From the NCBI GenBank assembly GCA_013215805.1, contig JABSQM010000002.1, positions 28,420-92,419 of the forward strand: DNA of 64,000 nucleotides. Reading direction: 5' to 3'. This document shows, piece by piece, positions 10,705-21,380 of this stretch; positions within the stretch are counted from its first letter, which is position 1; each line of letters opens with the position of its first letter. The notes under the pieces are model-generated. The model did no database searches. It was given only the letters and a program-made list of their open reading frames with translations, and was not told the origin of the DNA. Source of the DNA: Piscirickettsiaceae bacterium (GTDB lineage Bacteria > Pseudomonadota > Gammaproteobacteria > Nitrosococcales > Methylophagaceae). Both the position numbers and the translations under genes were made by a program.

Positions 10705-11394
10705 ATGTCGACATTCATACAGTGGAAATATTTCCTTTGCAATGTACCGAATACCGATGAAATATCTTTGGAAATGATTCAACCTATTAATAGCTTCATT
10801 ATTAATTTACATCACTTATGTAATGCTATATCTCATTTTGCAAAAAGCGTGCCATTGAGATACGTACATCTAAACTATATTCACACATTCAGCAAGTGCC
10901 ACTAACACAATAGGGTTTTCCATAAAAGATATCGCCTCAACATCGAAACTCATCAGATGATTATCCCATAATCACCTATGGTATTATTTTATAGATGAGT
11001 CGATAAATTAGCAAGATTGGTTATATCAGAAGTCATATTTACAACCGAACATAACTTATAAAATCCACATCATAAATTTGAAAAGGCAATAGCTGTTGTC
11101 GCCACTGCCATATTGAGATAGCCACATCGATGACCACCACCCCTCCCGAAGCTCATCCATTAACAAGGTGGTTTCTACAAGTCATTGGAAAATATTTCAA
11201 GCATATACTAATAAACCCTTAGCGATCACAATCAGAAAATAGAGACCTCCCAAAGCGCTCAAATAATGACATAGTACTTTCACTTTCAAGCTGCTTGATC
11301 TGCATTGAAACTACTGGTTGAATAGATAAAGTAATCTAATGCACGAGTATACTTAAATGCTCCGCAACAGATTCAAAAAATTTGTAATCGGCAT
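10705..11394 (-). pseudogene. LysR-type transcriptional regulator relic, CbbR-like
   Basis: No long frame is open, but pieces translate in order, on the minus strand, into a LysR regulator. From ATG 11394 the DNA-binding part reads FFESVAEHLS, a stop, QPVVSMQIKQLE and LFERFGRSLF (helix-turn-helix region, one frame with one internal stop). At about 11070-11130 comes GYLNMAVATTAIAF, the start of the effector domain. At about 10880-10944 comes DVEAISFMENPIVLVA. At about 10790-10812 comes NNEAINRL. The order and spacing match a protein of about 300 residues with a truncated tail. These motifs resemble the CbbR group, activators of Calvin-cycle operons, but that subgroup call rests on memory. The plus-strand frame at 10705-10905 is a shadow. 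Confidence 0.8.
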
Positions 11395-12153
11395 ATAGTT
11401 ATATTCATGACAATTTTTCATGAATAAATAAAATGTGTAATTATAATTCCGAAATAAGATTCAAGGAAAGAAGATGTAAATTGCATTAATAAATGCATAT
11501 CAATATTACTGCAATTAATATAGGCACACTAGACATATAATTGGTATGCCATTGATAAAAAATTAATTACTTTAAAGATTGTGACTAAAATCTATCTATT
11601 ATTGCAAAATTGGTAAATAAGAACTATAATATAAAAATAAGTTTCTCAAATTTTAATGAATGTACAAAAACATCCCATCTAATAGGTAAGAAAATATTAT
11701 ATGTATCTTTCCTATCAGGTGAGATAAATACGTCATGCATTAATTTTGATATATCCACAAAACTCCATTACCCATCAAAACAATCGTAAACACAAATGAA
11801 ATAAAGCATAAGACAAGATTATTACTCAATAAGTGATATAAATACCATAAATATGGTATCAACCATTTTAAAGTCTTAAAATACAATCTATATGGTACTT
11901 ATCAATAATCTCAGCACCGTTAATACATGATACGTTACCTAACGAAAGATTTTTAACAAAAATTTATACTAACTAGACAAAACGATAAAAAATTAATGAT
12001 AAGCTATAACATTTGAAAGCAAAAATTAATATTCTCATGTAGACCGTACAAAGATATACATTATTCATGATATTATACATGAAATTAATGATATTATTTT
12101 TTTGTTACATGTTATTATTTTATGCCATAAAAGACATAAGGTTTGCAATACTG
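11395..12153. other. AT-rich spacer upstream of the TauE/SafE-like gene
   Basis: No gene is recognised. A short inverted repeat, ATACCATA-AA-TATGGTAT, lies near 11844-11861. The region presumably holds the promoters of the downstream gene and of the dead LysR gene. Confidence 0.45.
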
Positions 12154-12879
12154 ATGGAAGCCATAACTGGTTACTATATCACGGCATTTCTCCTGGGACT
12201 TTTCAGCACAGTGCATTGCATATCTATGTGTGGATCAATCATTGGAGCATTAACCCTGAGTTTGCCCGTACAAATAAGGAGAAGTCGACGAAGAATGCTG
12301 CCATATGTATTCTATTATAATTTAGGTCGATTATTAAGTTACAGTCTTGCTGGTATAATTGTTGGACTGTTTAGCTTTACACTAACTACCCAAACTAACG
12401 GTCATATAATTATAAAATACACATCCATGATCATCATGATCGCAATGGGATTTTACTTAGCAGGATGGTTCCCTAGATTCGCTAAAATAGAACAAGTAGG
12501 TGCGCATATTTGGAAAAAACTTCAACCACTAGGAAAAAAATTAATTCCTGTACAGACATTATCACAAGCATGCTTATTAGGAATGATTTGGGGATGGCTA
12601 CCATGTGGTCTAGTATATGCGGCTTTAGCGGTGGCAGCAACATCTAGTCAGCCCATAGATGCTTCAATGGTGATGTTAGCCTTCGGTGCTGGAACCCTAC
12701 CTGGAGTAATGAGCATTGGCCTCTTTACCGAATTTTTGACTTCAATGGCAAGAATGAAGCCCTTACGACGGATAGCTGGTATATCAATTATAGCAATCTC
12801 TATATCAACCTCACTCTTACCAATCTATCATAATGACAATTATGACAATCACTTTCACTACGAATATAATACATTATAG
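12154..12879 (+). CDS. TauE/SafE-like (COG2836-type) integral membrane protein
   Basis: The encoded 241 residues form about six membrane helices with the family's opening signature AFLLGLFSTVHCISMCG, then YNLGRLLSYSLAG and GMIWGWLPCGLVYAAL. Members are annotated as sulfite exporter TauE/SafE or heavy-metal transport proteins. Conserved cysteines in the HC..MC and PCG motifs suggest a link to thiol or metal transfer rather than proven sulfite export. An in-frame ATG at 12067 would add 29 hydrophobic residues not found in the family, so I prefer 12154. The gene is convergent with secA, leaving only five bases between the stops. The transported substrate is unknown. Confidence 0.85.
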   Translation: MEAITGYYITAFLLGLFSTVHCISMCGSIIGALTLSLPVQIRRSRRRMLPYVFYYNLGRLLSYSLAGIIVGLFSFTLTTQTNGHIIIKYTSMIIMIAMGFYLAGWFPRFAKIEQVGAHIWKKLQPLGKKLIPVQTLSQACLLGMIWGWLPCGLVYAALAVAATSSQPIDASMVMLAFGAGTLPGVMSIGLFTEFLTSMARMKPLRRIAGISIIAISISTSLLPIYHNDNYDNHFHYEYNTL

Positions 12880-12884
12880 CATTA

Positions 12885-15602
12885 TTAGGCAAAAGATCCA
12901 TGGCATTGTTTAAACTTTTTACCCGAACCACAAGGACAGATCTCATTGCGACCCACCTTACGACCATTACGAATATACGGAGAATGAGCACCCAATATAG
13001 ACTTTTTCTTAGTTTTGTCAGCAAATATTTTTAATTGATCATGTCGATGTTTAACTTCCACAGTTTGTCGACACCGCTCTTCAACAGCTGCCATGTCTTC
13101 AAAGTCCGGAACTTGAACTCTAGAAATATATATAATTACATCATACTTTATAGCACTTAACATATTAGTGAATAATTGAAAAGCCTCACGTTTAAATTCC
13201 TGCTTAGGATCTTTTTGAGCATAGCCACGTAAATTAATACCTTGACGCAAATAATCCATCTGCGCCAGATGTTCTTTCCATTTCACGTCTAAAATTTGCA
13301 ACATTGTTGCCTTTTCAAAATGGCGCATTAACTCACTACCCACCATTTGCTCTTTATTCTCATACCTCATCTCATCACTTTCGATAATGCGCTGACGCAA
13401 CATCCCTTCATTCATTGCTGCATCTTGAACCAACCAATTTACAATACCTAATTTTAGGAAAAAATCATCTTGCAGAGTACCTTCAAGGCCTGAAATATTC
13501 CACTGATCACGCATACTTTTTGGAAAAACATACATGCTGATAACATCATTCAAAACAGTATTACGCATTGAAATGATAGTCTCGGATACGTTATCTGTAG
13601 CTATTAATTCATTTCGTTGTTCATAAACTACCCTACGTTGGTCATTTGCCACATCATCAAATTCTAGTAGCTGTTTACGAATGTCAAAGTTATGGCCTTC
13701 AACTTTACGTTGAGCATTTTCTATCGCCCGCGAAACCCATGGATGTTCGATAGATTCACCCCTTTCCATGCCTAATTTTTGCATAAAGATAGCCATACGC
13801 TCTGAAGAAAAAATACGCATTAAATCATCTTCTAAAGATAAATAAAAACGACTAGACCCAACATCACCCTGGCGACCAGATCTACCTCTTAATTGATTAT
13901 CAATTCGACGAGATTCGTGCCGTTCTGAACCGATAATATGTAAACCACCAGCGGACAACACTTCATCATGACGCTTCCGCCATACCTTGGTAACCCTTCT
14001 TTTGTCAATATCTCTAACCTGCTCGCCCAAATTTTCCAATTCAGCATTTAAGCTACCACCTAACACAATATCAGTGCCACGTCCTGCCATGTTAGTAGCA
14101 ACGGTAACTGCTCCAGGACGCCCAGCATGAGTAATAATTTGAGCTTCTTTTTTATGGAACTTTGCATTTAATACCTCATGTGGAACATTGTCCTCCTCTA
14201 ATAAGGCATGCAAATATTCAGAGCTTTCTATCGATGATGTACCTACCAATACCGGCTTTTTATGATCTATGCATCCCTTGATATCGGTAATAATAGCTTC
14301 ATATTTTTCCTTAGTTGTTAAATATATTTTATCGGCCTCATCTTTACGCCTCATGGGTCTATGCGTCGGAATTACGATAACCTCCAAACCATAAATTGCC
14401 TGTAATTCAAAAGCCTCCGTATCAGCAGTACCAGTCATACCGGATAGTTTTTCATATAAGCGAAAATAATTCTGGAAAGTGATAGAAGCTAAAGTTTGAT
14501 TTTCCTTTTGAATTGCCACACCTTCTTTCGCTTCCACTGCTTGGTGCAATCCTTCTGACCAGCGACGTCCTAGCATAGTACGACCCGTAAATTCATCCAC
14601 AATAATCACCTGATCATTTTGAATAATATAATCAACATCACACTTGAATAACACATGAGCTCGCAAGGCAGCGGTAATATAATGCATCAAACTAATATTG
14701 GCAGAATCGTAAAGGCTACTATCTTTATCGAGCAGATCATCCTTCATTAGCAAAACCTCAATTTTCTCATGACCATCCTCAGTAAGATGCACTTGTTTCC
14801 TTTTTTCATCTACAATATAATCTCCGGTAATATCAATCTTTTTTCCTTCACCAATTTGTTTGCTCAAATTAGGAATTAATGTGTTAATTCGTTGATACAT
14901 TTTCGAGCTATCTTCTACTGAACCCGAAATAATAAGTGGAGTGCGTGCCTCATCAATTAGAATTGAATCCACCTCATCTATAACTGCAAAATATAATTCT
15001 CGTTGAACTTTCTCATCTAAACTAAAGGCCATATTATCACGCAGATAATCAAAGCCAAATTCGTTATTAGTACCATAAGTAATATCTGCAGCGTAAGCAG
15101 CACGGCGCTGATCTGATGCTAAGCCAGAAAAAATCACACCTATAGTCAAACCAAGAAAACTGTAGAGTTTACTCATCCAGGCAGAATCTCGTTGTGCTAA
15201 ATAATCATTCACAGTAACCACATGGACACCTCTGCCCACCAAAGCATTCAGATACACAGTCAAAGTTGCAACTAATGTTTTACCCTCACCAGTGCGCATT
15301 TCGGCGATTCGACCTTGATTTAAAACCATACCACCTATCATTTGTACGTCAAAATGACGCATATGTAATACACGTTTACCCCCCTCCCGTACTACAGCAA
15401 AGGCTTCAGGCAAGATGTCACCCAGACTTTCACCGTCAGATAATCGCTGACGGAATTCAATTATTTTATTTTGTATTGCAACATCACTAAGTGTCTCCAT
15501 ATTTGATTCAAATTCTGTTATTTGCTCCGCGACTATGCGCATATTTCTTAATACACGGTCATTTCGACTGCCAAATATTTTACTGAAGAAATTAATTGCC
15601 AT
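12885..15602 (-). CDS. secA: Protein translocase ATPase SecA
   Basis: SecA is the motor that pushes unfolded preproteins through SecYEG. The 905 residues are full length. Walker A is MRTGEGKT (GEGKT at residues 105-109), Walker B is [10 protein letters not shown], and the helicase-type motif is [20 protein letters not shown]. The C-terminal zinc-binding tail [13 protein letters not shown], which contacts SecB, is intact. It is the last gene of the division/wall cluster, in the usual gammaproteobacterial place behind lpxC and an M23 peptidase gene. The gap to the upstream M23 gene is about 150 bases, so a promoter of its own is possible. Confidence 0.98.
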   Translation of the reverse strand: MAINFFSKIFGSRNDRVLRNMRIVAEQITEFESNMETLSDVAIQNKIIEFRQRLSDGESLGDILPEAFAVVREGGKRVLHMRHFDVQMIGGMVLNQGRIAEMRTGEGKTLVATLTVYLNALVGRGVHVVTVNDYLAQRDSAWMSKLYSFLGLTIGVIFSGLASDQRRAAYAADITYGTNNEFGFDYLRDNMAFSLDEKVQRELYFAVIDEVDSILIDEARTPLIISGSVEDSSKMYQRINTLIPNLSKQIGEGKKIDITGDYIVDEKRKQVHLTEDGHEKIEVLLMKDDLLDKDSSLYDSANISLMHYITAALRAHVLFKCDVDYIIQNDQVIIVDEFTGRTMLGRRWSEGLHQAVEAKEGVAIQKENQTLASITFQNYFRLYEKLSGMTGTADTEAFELQAIYGLEVIVIPTHRPMRRKDEADKIYLTTKEKYEAIITDIKGCIDHKKPVLVGTSSIESSEYLHALLEEDNVPHEVLNAKFHKKEAQIITHAGRPGAVTVATNMAGRGTDIVLGGSLNAELENLGEQVRDIDKRRVTKVWRKRHDEVLSAGGLHIIGSERHESRRIDNQLRGRSGRQGDVGSSRFYLSLEDDLMRIFSSERMAIFMQKLGMERGESIEHPWVSRAIENAQRKVEGHNFDIRKQLLEFDDVANDQRRVVYEQRNELIATDNVSETIISMRNTVLNDVISMYVFPKSMRDQWNISGLEGTLQDDFFLKLGIVNWLVQDAAMNEGMLRQRIIESDEMRYENKEQMVGSELMRHFEKATMLQILDVKWKEHLAQMDYLRQGINLRGYAQKDPKQEFKREAFQLFTNMLSAIKYDVIIYISRVQVPDFEDMAAVEERCRQTVEVKHRHDQLKIFADKTKKKSILGAHSPYIRNGRKVGRNEICPCGSGKKFKQCHGSFA

Positions 15603-15756
15603 TAATTATTACCACCTATTTATAATTAAAATCATTCTCTCAGATCTTAATTTCTGATGAAAAAATACTCTTTATAAAATATAGCTCTCACCAAATTGTA
15701 AAGCTGAAACTCATCAACATGTATGTTAATGAATGTTATAAATGGCAAATTTAAAT

Positions 15757-16662
15757 TTAACGTTTGACAAATATATATGGATTGACATTTTTACCATCTT
15801 GTATAATCTCAAAATGCACATGCGGTCCGGTAGAACGACCGGTAGACCCCATCAATGCTAGCACTTGACCTTTACAGACCTTATCACCTACCTTTACTAT
15901 TATGATTTTATTATGTGCATAGCGAGTAATATATCCATTACCATGCTCAACTTCTACTAAACCGCCATAACCACCCTGCCTACTTGTCCAAGTAACAATC
16001 CCGTGCGCAACAGCATGAATACTACTTCCGCTCTTTCCAGCCAGGTCCAACCCATCATGAAAGGCTCGTTTGCCGGTAAATGGATCAATTCTATTACCAT
16101 AATAAGAAGAGACCCAGCCACCCTCTATAGGTCTACCCTTTGGTATTGCCGATTTAATATTATCTTGTATAATGAGAAGTTCTTGTAAAAAAATTAATTG
16201 TTGATGATGCAGCTTAAATACTAAGGATAATCGCTGCGTTTTACTATTAAACTTATCAATTGGTAGATACTGCTTCTTATTCATGCTATCTTGGATAGGA
16301 GTATTACTTAGTAAAATCTCGGGAATATCAATACCTGACATACTAACTAACTTTTCAGTTAGTGATTTTAAGCGAATCGCCTCAGATTGTAAATTACCTA
16401 GTTGCTTAACATAAAAGTCATCTACTATTATGGAGTTACGTTGGGACAACGTGTGCCGATTGAACTCTTGAAGCATTGTTCTTGATTGAGAATAGCAGGA
16501 ATATATTGGAGTATTGAAGGACGATTCCCAACAGTACATCACTAATAATACATACATACCTAATAAAACAACTGCTGATCCACTTAATATTATTAGCTGA
16601 GTAAAACCTAGGTATAAATACTTATGAGTTTTATTGTTGGGCGATATTATAATAATTTGCAT
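15757..16662 (-). CDS. M23 family metallopeptidase (murein hydrolase or activator)
   Basis: The 301 residues comprise an N-terminal membrane anchor (about residues 23-43), a helical middle part (about 60-170) that may form a coiled coil, and a C-terminal LytM/M23 domain. The zinc ligands are visible as H202 and D206 in FHDGLDLAG and H281/H283 in GPHVHFEI, so an active endopeptidase is likely. Homologues lie in the same place, between lpxC and secA, in many gammaproteobacteria. It would act in the periplasm on peptidoglycan crosslinks. The DUF721 (dciA-like) gene often found next to it is not detectable in the 473-bp gap towards lpxC. Confidence 0.92.
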   Translation of the reverse strand: MQIIIISPNNKTHKYLYLGFTQLIILSGSAVVLLGMYVLLVMYCWESSFNTPIYSCYSQSRTMLQEFNRHTLSQRNSIIVDDFYVKQLGNLQSEAIRLKSLTEKLVSMSGIDIPEILLSNTPIQDSMNKKQYLPIDKFNSKTQRLSLVFKLHHQQLIFLQELLIIQDNIKSAIPKGRPIEGGWVSSYYGNRIDPFTGKRAFHDGLDLAGKSGSSIHAVAHGIVTWTSRQGGYGGLVEVEHGNGYITRYAHNKIIIVKVGDKVCKGQVLALMGSTGRSTGPHVHFEIIQDGKNVNPYIFVKR

Positions 16663-17135
16663 TATTGTAATTGAAAAATATATTCAGGTTTTTCACATAT
16701 AAATTTGGCCAAGACTAATCGCACACAAACATCCAATTATAGGTTGTTTGAATGAAATTAATGATCAGCCAAATTTGATATATTGTGAAGTCACACAACC
16801 TCAATGCATAGCATTGGCATGTATCTATCCCTAGACAAGGAAAGGCATAATGCTAATTATGATCTTATATTACGCATTAGGGCTGCCTAATTATGAAAAT
16901 AATATATGAATATTCACATTATTCCATTAATAACATTTAGGTTAAAACCAGATAAATATAATCTAATTATCAGCTATTGATATCGTTCGATAAAATTATT
17001 GATACATGTTTCGTTGGAATAGATAGATCCTTGCAAAGAAAAAGAGCACATTGACTCAATAAAGCGGGGGATTAAAAATTAAGACCAAGTTAAATTAGCT
17101 ACGTTAGAATAATATACAAATATAAATCACAATTT
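16663..17135. other. Spacer between lpxC and the M23 peptidase gene
   Basis: No gene was recognised. Many gammaproteobacteria carry a DUF721 gene here. I looked for its motifs on both strands and found none, so it has either decayed beyond recognition or moved. Confidence 0.5.
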
Positions 17136-18053
17136 TTAGATTACAGCAGATGCGGTAGAATGACTAAATATAATCGGTGCATCTTTTCCATCTTTGAAGC
17201 TTACTAATTCCCAAGAATTTTTATCCGCTAATAATTTTCTCAACAACCTATTATTTACTTCATGGCCAGATTTATAACCACTAAATGCTCCAATTAAGCT
17301 ATATCCTAATAGATAAAGATCTCCAATAGCATCCAAGACCTTATGGCGAACAAACTCATCTTCATAACGTAACCCATCCTCATTAACAACACGATAGTCA
17401 TCTAGCGCTATTGTATTATTGACACTGGCACCTAAAGCAAGGTTATTTTCACGCAGATTTTCGATATCCTTAATAAATCCGAAGGTGCGAGCACGGCTAA
17501 TTTCACGAACAAATGATGTAGAAGAAAAATCTACATTAACTTGTTGGGGTCTGCTAGAAAACGCCGGATGCTCAAAATCAATGGTAAAGCTAACTTTAAA
17601 ACCATCAAACGGCTCAAGAGTTCCCCATTTATCACCATCCTTAACCAATAAGCTATTCTTAATACGAATGAATTTCTTAGCAACAGATTGTTCTTTGATA
17701 CCGGCTGATTGAATCAAAAATACGAATGGGCTGGCACTGCCATCCATTATAGGTACTTCAGGCCCATTTAAATCAATATAAGCATTATCTATGCCCAAAC
17801 CAGCAAATGCTGACAATAAATGCTCGGCAGTAGAAACGCGCTGACCATGCTGAACCAAAGTCGTAGATAAAGATGTTTCACCAACATTTTCAGCTTTGGC
17901 TTTTATTTCAACCACTGGATCTAAATCTACACGACGAAATATTATACCCGTATTAGATACGGCAGGACGTAAAGTTAAATAAATAGTATTACCACTATGT
18001 AATCCGACACCAGTCGCACGAATTACATTTTTCAATGTTCGTTGCCTTATCAC
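17136..18053 (-). CDS. lpxC: UDP-3-O-acyl-N-acetylglucosamine deacetylase
   Basis: This zinc enzyme catalyses the committed step of lipid A synthesis, so the cell makes at least a lipid A-based outer membrane. I place the start at GTG 18053, preceded by GGGAGG (18064-18069). It gives 305 residues, the same length as E. coli LpxC, beginning [21 protein letters not shown] start at 18107 would add 18 residues unlike any LpxC. Metal-site segments [21 protein letters not shown] and [19 protein letters not shown] are intact. It follows ftsZ in the standard order with a 95-base gap. Confidence 0.97.
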   Translation of the reverse strand: MIRQRTLKNVIRATGVGLHSGNTIYLTLRPAVSNTGIIFRRVDLDPVVEIKAKAENVGETSLSTTLVQHGQRVSTAEHLLSAFAGLGIDNAYIDLNGPEVPIMDGSASPFVFLIQSAGIKEQSVAKKFIRIKNSLLVKDGDKWGTLEPFDGFKVSFTIDFEHPAFSSRPQQVNVDFSSTSFVREISRARTFGFIKDIENLRENNLALGASVNNTIALDDYRVVNEDGLRYEDEFVRHKVLDAIGDLYLLGYSLIGAFSGYKSGHEVNNRLLRKLLADKNSWELVSFKDGKDAPIIFSHSTASAVI

Positions 18054-18063
18054 GGTGCGTCGA

Positions 18064-18069
18064 CCTCCC
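18064..18069 (-). promoter_or_regulatory. Ribosome binding site that fixes the lpxC start
   Basis: GGGAGG on the minus strand lies 10 bases ahead of GTG 18053 and supports that non-ATG start over the upstream ATG at 18107. Confidence 0.75.
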
Positions 18070-18148
18070 TGACTAAATCTTATACAATAAAATATAGTAT
18101 AACCCATAATATATAGTAAATACTATCCCGCGAAAATAGCTAATAAGA

Positions 18149-19294
18149 TTATTTGCGTAAAAATGCCGGAATATCTAGATAGTCCATATTTATCTCACCT
18201 GTGGACTGGTTTTGAGCTTGTGGTCTTCCCTGGCGCGCCACAGTAGGTTTGTAATGATCAATATCAATTGACTTTTGTACAATCTCAATTTGTGGTAGAG
18301 CTGATTCTGGAGGCATATCTACCTGAGCCAATTTATCACCGCCCAAACCTGTCGCTACTACAGTTACACGCAATTCGTCTGTCATTTCGGAATCAATTAC
18401 TGTTCCAACTACAACTGTAGCATCCTCAGAGGCGAATTTTTTTACCATATTGCCTATCTCTTCGAATTCTCCTATAGTCATGTCAAAACCAGCAGTAATG
18501 TTCACCAACACGCCACGTGCACCAGACAAATCTACGTCTTCCAATAATGGACTAGAAACAGCCGTCATCGCAGCCTTAGTTGCACGACCCTCACCTGATG
18601 CATAGCCTGTCCCCATCATCGCCATACCCATCTCAGACATTACCGTGCGTACATCAGCAAAATCAACATTGATCATTCCTTCACGGGTGATCAATTCGGC
18701 AATACCTTGCACTGCACCCAATAACACATCGTTGGCTGCCTTAAATGCATCCAACAAGCTCATCTCTTTGCCCAAAACAACTAATAATTTTTCATTAGGA
18801 ATTGTAATTAAGGAATCTACATGCTGACTTAACTCCTCTACTCCTTTGTTGGCAATTTTTAAGCGTTTAGCTCCTTCAAATAAGAAAGGTTTAGTAACAA
18901 TTGCTACAGTCAGAATGCCCATTTCTTTAGAAATTTGAGCAACTACAGGAGCTGCACCAGTACCAGTGCCACCACCCATACCGGCAGTGATAAATACCAT
19001 GTCTGCACCACTAATTACTTCCATAATGCGTTCACGATCTTCTAGCGCCGCCTGACGCCCTACATCTGGTTCAGCGCCAGCGCCCAAACCTTTGGTAATA
19101 TCCGTACCTAATTGCAATTGTATAGTTGCCGAACTCTTACGTAATGCCTGCGCATCAGTATTAGCACAAATAAAATCTACTCCTTCAATTTTATTGCTGA
19201 CCATGTGTTTTAACGCATTGCCACCACCACCACCGACACCAACAACCTTGATTACCGCATTCTGCGTATATGTATCAATCAGCTCAAATGTCAT
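18149..19294 (-). CDS. ftsZ: Cell division protein FtsZ
   Basis: FtsZ is the tubulin-like GTPase that forms the division ring. The 381 residues include the nucleotide loops GVGGGGGNALKHM and GGGTGTGAAPVVA (tubulin signature) and the T7 loop NVDFADVRTVM needed for GTP hydrolysis. A variable linker leads to the conserved tail DYLDIPAFLRK, which binds FtsA and ZipA. It lies 56 bases downstream of ftsA, the only sizeable gap in the ftsQ-ftsA-ftsZ section, consistent with an additional promoter or with separate translation at high level. Confidence 0.99.
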   Translation of the reverse strand: MTFELIDTYTQNAVIKVVGVGGGGGNALKHMVSNKIEGVDFICANTDAQALRKSSATIQLQLGTDITKGLGAGAEPDVGRQAALEDRERIMEVISGADMVFITAGMGGGTGTGAAPVVAQISKEMGILTVAIVTKPFLFEGAKRLKIANKGVEELSQHVDSLITIPNEKLLVVLGKEMSLLDAFKAANDVLLGAVQGIAELITREGMINVDFADVRTVMSEMGMAMMGTGYASGEGRATKAAMTAVSSPLLEDVDLSGARGVLVNITAGFDMTIGEFEEIGNMVKKFASEDATVVVGTVIDSEMTDELRVTVVATGLGGDKLAQVDMPPESALPQIEIVQKSIDIDHYKPTVARQGRPQAQNQSTGEINMDYLDIPAFLRK

Positions 19295-19350
19295 TTCTAC
19301 CCTCTCCTCAATTTTATTTTTTATGTTTCATTAAATAATCATTAAATAAT

Positions 19351-20604
19351 TCAAAAATTACCTTGAAACCAACCTTTCATGCGTACTAACATACTCTTGA
19401 ATCCCTCGCTCATTCCTAAATCATTGTGTCCATCAATGACTTCCTTATTACCAAATAATAATAGACCAACACCTGTTGCATGAATTGGATTGCGTACCAC
19501 CTCTGTCAATCCACCTACATGCTGAGGTATACCCAATCTCACAGGTAAGCGAAATACTTCCTCTGCTAATTCGATCACACCTTCCATCTTGGAACTACCT
19601 CCTGTGAGAACAACCCCAGCTGCCAATAAGTCATCAAAGCCACTTTTTCGAAGTTCTCCTTGTACTAATATTAATAATTCCTCATAACGTGGTTCAACTA
19701 CTTTTGCTAACGTTTGCCTCGTCAATTGACGTGGCAAACGATCTCCGATGCTAGGCACTTCAATATTTTTGTTTTCACTAGCTAATTGTTGTAAGGCACA
19801 AGCATATTTAATTTTAATTTCATCGGCATATTGGGTTGGCGTCCTAAGTGCCACTGCAATATCATTCGTTACCTGATCACCTGCTATTGGAATAACTGCT
19901 GTATGACGAATAGCACCATCCATAAATACGGCAATATCGGTAGTTCCCCCACCAATATCAACAAGGCAAACACCTAATTCCTTTTCATCATGCTCAAGTA
20001 CCGAATAGCTAGAGGCCATTTGTTCTAAAATAACCCCATCTACTGACAAACCACAACGCTCAATACATTTCGTAATATTTTGAGCCGCACTCACTGCTCC
20101 AGTGATTAAATGTACTTTCGCTTCTAGACGCACACCGGACATACCTATAGGTTCACGTATGCCCTCCTGGTTATCAATAATATATTCCTGAGGCATAACA
20201 TGCAATAATTGCTGATCACCAGGAAAATGAACTGCCTTCGCAGCATCCCATACACGATCAATATCACCTTGAATGACTTCCTTATCCTTTATTGCTACTG
20301 TTCCATGAGAATTAAAGCTACGAATATGACTACCGGCTATACCTGAAAAAACTGAATGTATCTGACAACCAGCCATTAATTCTGCTTCTTCAACCGCACG
20401 CTGGATAGACTGAACGGTAGATTCAATATTCACAATAACCCCCTTTTTCATACCACGTGCGGGATAAGAACCAATGCCTATTATTTCTAATGCGTTATCC
20501 TTGGGCCCGGCATCAAGATTAGGAGCTGCAACAATTGCTGCCACCTTTGATGTACCAATATCCAGGCCAACTATAAGCTCCCTCTCATTTTTTTTCGACA
20601 TCAT
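19351..20604 (-). CDS. ftsA: Cell division protein FtsA
   Basis: FtsA is the actin-like ATPase that ties FtsZ filaments to the membrane and recruits later divisome proteins. The 417 residues start with the phosphate-binding loop GLDIGTSKVAA, contain VDIGGGTTDIAVF and VLTGGSSKMEGV, and end with an amphipathic helix (MLVRMKGWFQGNF) that serves as membrane anchor. The start overlaps the end of ftsQ by four bases, indicating translational coupling. Confidence 0.98.
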   Translation of the reverse strand: MMSKKNERELIVGLDIGTSKVAAIVAAPNLDAGPKDNALEIIGIGSYPARGMKKGVIVNIESTVQSIQRAVEEAELMAGCQIHSVFSGIAGSHIRSFNSHGTVAIKDKEVIQGDIDRVWDAAKAVHFPGDQQLLHVMPQEYIIDNQEGIREPIGMSGVRLEAKVHLITGAVSAAQNITKCIERCGLSVDGVILEQMASSYSVLEHDEKELGVCLVDIGGGTTDIAVFMDGAIRHTAVIPIAGDQVTNDIAVALRTPTQYADEIKIKYACALQQLASENKNIEVPSIGDRLPRQLTRQTLAKVVEPRYEELLILVQGELRKSGFDDLLAAGVVLTGGSSKMEGVIELAEEVFRLPVRLGIPQHVGGLTEVVRNPIHATGVGLLLFGNKEVIDGHNDLGMSEGFKSMLVRMKGWFQGNF

Positions 20605-21380
20605 GATGTTCCATTGAGATCAAAATTCTGATCATATTTCCAAATAACTGACATTCCACTGGTATAACGCATATCAACAGCCGCAATATATTCTATATAA
20701 TGATGTAAAACCACCTTAAATATTTCCACAAAATTCTGCAAGCGCTGCTTATTATTGGCTCTACCAAGTATCACCTTAATACTACCATTAAAATATATTG
20801 TCCATGATCGTCGCTGATCCATAGTAACCCGTTTTATTATCAATCCTAGCTCTGATACATATTGTTGAATCACTAATAACTGCTTTGACATCACTTTACT
20901 AGATCCCTCCAAACCATGCAATATTACCAAATTTGTAGGAAACATTTTTCCAGATGGTTGAAAAACCTCCCCATACTCATTCACAAGAGCCTGGTCTTTC
21001 CATTGAGCGATAGCCGTATGTTCATCGACTATTATATACAAAGTATCAGGCCATACACGCATTACATGCACCTTTTTTATCCAGGAAAATGCTTCGACAA
21101 CTTGACAAATATTGGATATATTCACACTCATAAAGCCGCATGTTAAATAAGAACTAATAGCTGTGACTAATTCATTTTTATTTGAGTAAATGAGATTGCC
21201 TTCAACAATAACATGTGAAACAGGTAAAACATTGTACTGATTTAAATAGATCATGACAAATACCGTAGCACATAACATTGAAAACATTATTGAGCAGCGG
21301 AGCCATTGTCGCGAAAGTAATGGATGATGCCATTTGTAAACAAAATTATGAAATATACTATGTTTATCTATGGCAACCAT
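20601..21380 (-). CDS. ftsQ: Cell division protein FtsQ
   Basis: This bitopic divisome protein bridges early and late division proteins together with FtsB and FtsL. Of 259 residues, the N-terminal cytoplasmic part is followed by one membrane helix (about 28-47). The POTRA domain follows (VSHVIVEGNLIYSNKNEL onwards), with the typical FSWIKKVHVMRVWPDTLYI and a C-terminal beta domain. Sequence is weakly conserved in this family, but position between ddlB and ftsA makes the call safe. The ATG shares one base with the ddlB stop codon (TAATG). Confidence 0.95.
   Translation of the reverse strand: MVAIDKHSIFHNFVYKWHHPLLSRQWLRCSIMFSMLCATVFVMIYLNQYNVLPVSHVIVEGNLIYSNKNELVTAISSYLTCGFMSVNISNICQVVEAFSWIKKVHVMRVWPDTLYIIVDEHTAIAQWKDQALVNEYGEVFQPSGKMFPTNLVILHGLEGSSKVMSKQLLVIQQYVSELGLIIKRVTMDQRRSWTIYFNGSIKVILGRANNKQRLQNFVEIFKVVLHHYIEYIAAVDMRYTSGMSVIWKYDQNFDLNGTS

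Noticed and set aside
10705..10905. Plus-strand frame of 66 codons
   Set aside because: It is antisense to the LysR relic, whose minus-strand fragments explain its unusual composition.
12067..12153. Upstream ATG as the start of the TauE/SafE-like gene
   Set aside because: The added 29 residues are AT-driven and absent from the family, while ATG 12154 places the conserved first helix where it normally is.
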